From positions 30,349 through 94,348 of the forward strand of contig CAZPMN010000009.1 of assembly GCA_964587835.1 (NCBI GenBank): DNA of 64,000 nt, read 5' to 3'. The stretch is from Erginobacter sp964587835. Its GTDB lineage: Bacteria; Auribacterota; Erginobacteria; Erginobacterales; Erginobacteraceae. This document shows positions 63,999-64,000 of this stretch, one piece after another. The first letter of the stretch is position 1. Every line of letters starts with the position of its first letter. Under the pieces are notes generated by a model. It saw nothing but the letters and a program-made list of their open reading frames with translations, made no database searches and had not been told where the DNA came from. A program made the translations under genes and the position numbers.

Positions 63999-64000
63999 TG

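Larger units (their letters stand above)
63757..64000. other. Gene-free end of window made of repeats
   Basis: No gene visible. It holds a short hairpin set (63801-63891) and a perfect long hairpin (63948-63998). Between them is a weakly structured stretch (63892-63947). Confidence 0.75.

Overview
The window is GC-rich, tightly packed bacterial DNA with no rRNA, tRNA or CRISPR array that I can see. I support 46 protein genes. Nearly all belong to one very large cell-surface polysaccharide/glycoconjugate and radical-SAM region. Sigma-70-like promoters, ATGA start/stop overlaps and lipoprotein signals are bacterial. The mix of many B12-binding-type radical SAM proteins, YfhO-like and GT-C-like membrane proteins, Thr-type sulfatase-fold proteins and scattered short palindromic repeats looks like an uncultured environmental lineage (for example Omnitrophota, Aureabacteria or a PVC neighbour). 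That placement is an impression; nothing here fixes the phylum.

Region 1 (1-20981, all minus strand) is a classical exopolysaccharide cluster read away from a strong promoter at 21044-21072. In transcription order it encodes a long coiled-coil Wzz/GumC-type chain-length protein, an O-antigen-ligase-like protein with a C-terminal FnIII-like module, a lipoprotein with two copies of an unnamed beta-rich domain, an ATP-grasp enzyme, a second polymerase/ligase, two GT4 glycosyltransferases, two Gfo/Idh/MocA oxidoreductases (one fused to a zinc-type alcohol dehydrogenase), a heparinase II/III-like lyase, another GT4, a formyltransferase, a DUF3473-type polysaccharide deacetylase, a second lipoprotein of the same family and a GT-C-like membrane protein cut by the window edge. 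Secondary promoters may serve internal blocks (9306-9333, 16939-16968).

Region 2 (21131-26246, plus strand) holds a GT2, a DegT/StrS aminotransferase, a 0.57-kb gene-free stretch made of repeats, a B12-type radical SAM protein and an arylsulfotransferase-like propeller protein. Region 3 (26376-28549) looks like an accessory insert: an RHH/PIN toxin-antitoxin pair, a MazE/MazF-type pair with a perfect palindrome in its promoter, and a convergent murB.

Region 4 (28873-62969) carries seven more B12-type radical SAM proteins, two radical SAM/SPASM-like proteins, three YfhO-like proteins, four other GT-C-like membrane proteins, two sulfatase-fold proteins whose nucleophile position is Thr, two GT2 enzymes, a UDP-galactopyranose-mutase-like flavoenzyme and an F5/8C-like lipoprotein. 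Several radical SAM genes are coupled to, overlap or lie a few bases from a membrane glycosyltransferase-like gene. A plausible reading is that the radical SAM enzymes modify lipid or glycan intermediates that the membrane proteins transfer; this is inference. A transaldolase gene closes the window.

The most unusual content is a set of small repeated palindromic DNA elements. One family (four places) sits in frame inside genes and adds LAVSSEQ / LTAYR-type peptide, or supplies a gene's last codons and stop. A second family is an array of short three-base-loop hairpins (two places). There are also single copies of other inverted repeats, including a perfect 24-bp hairpin at the very end of the window.
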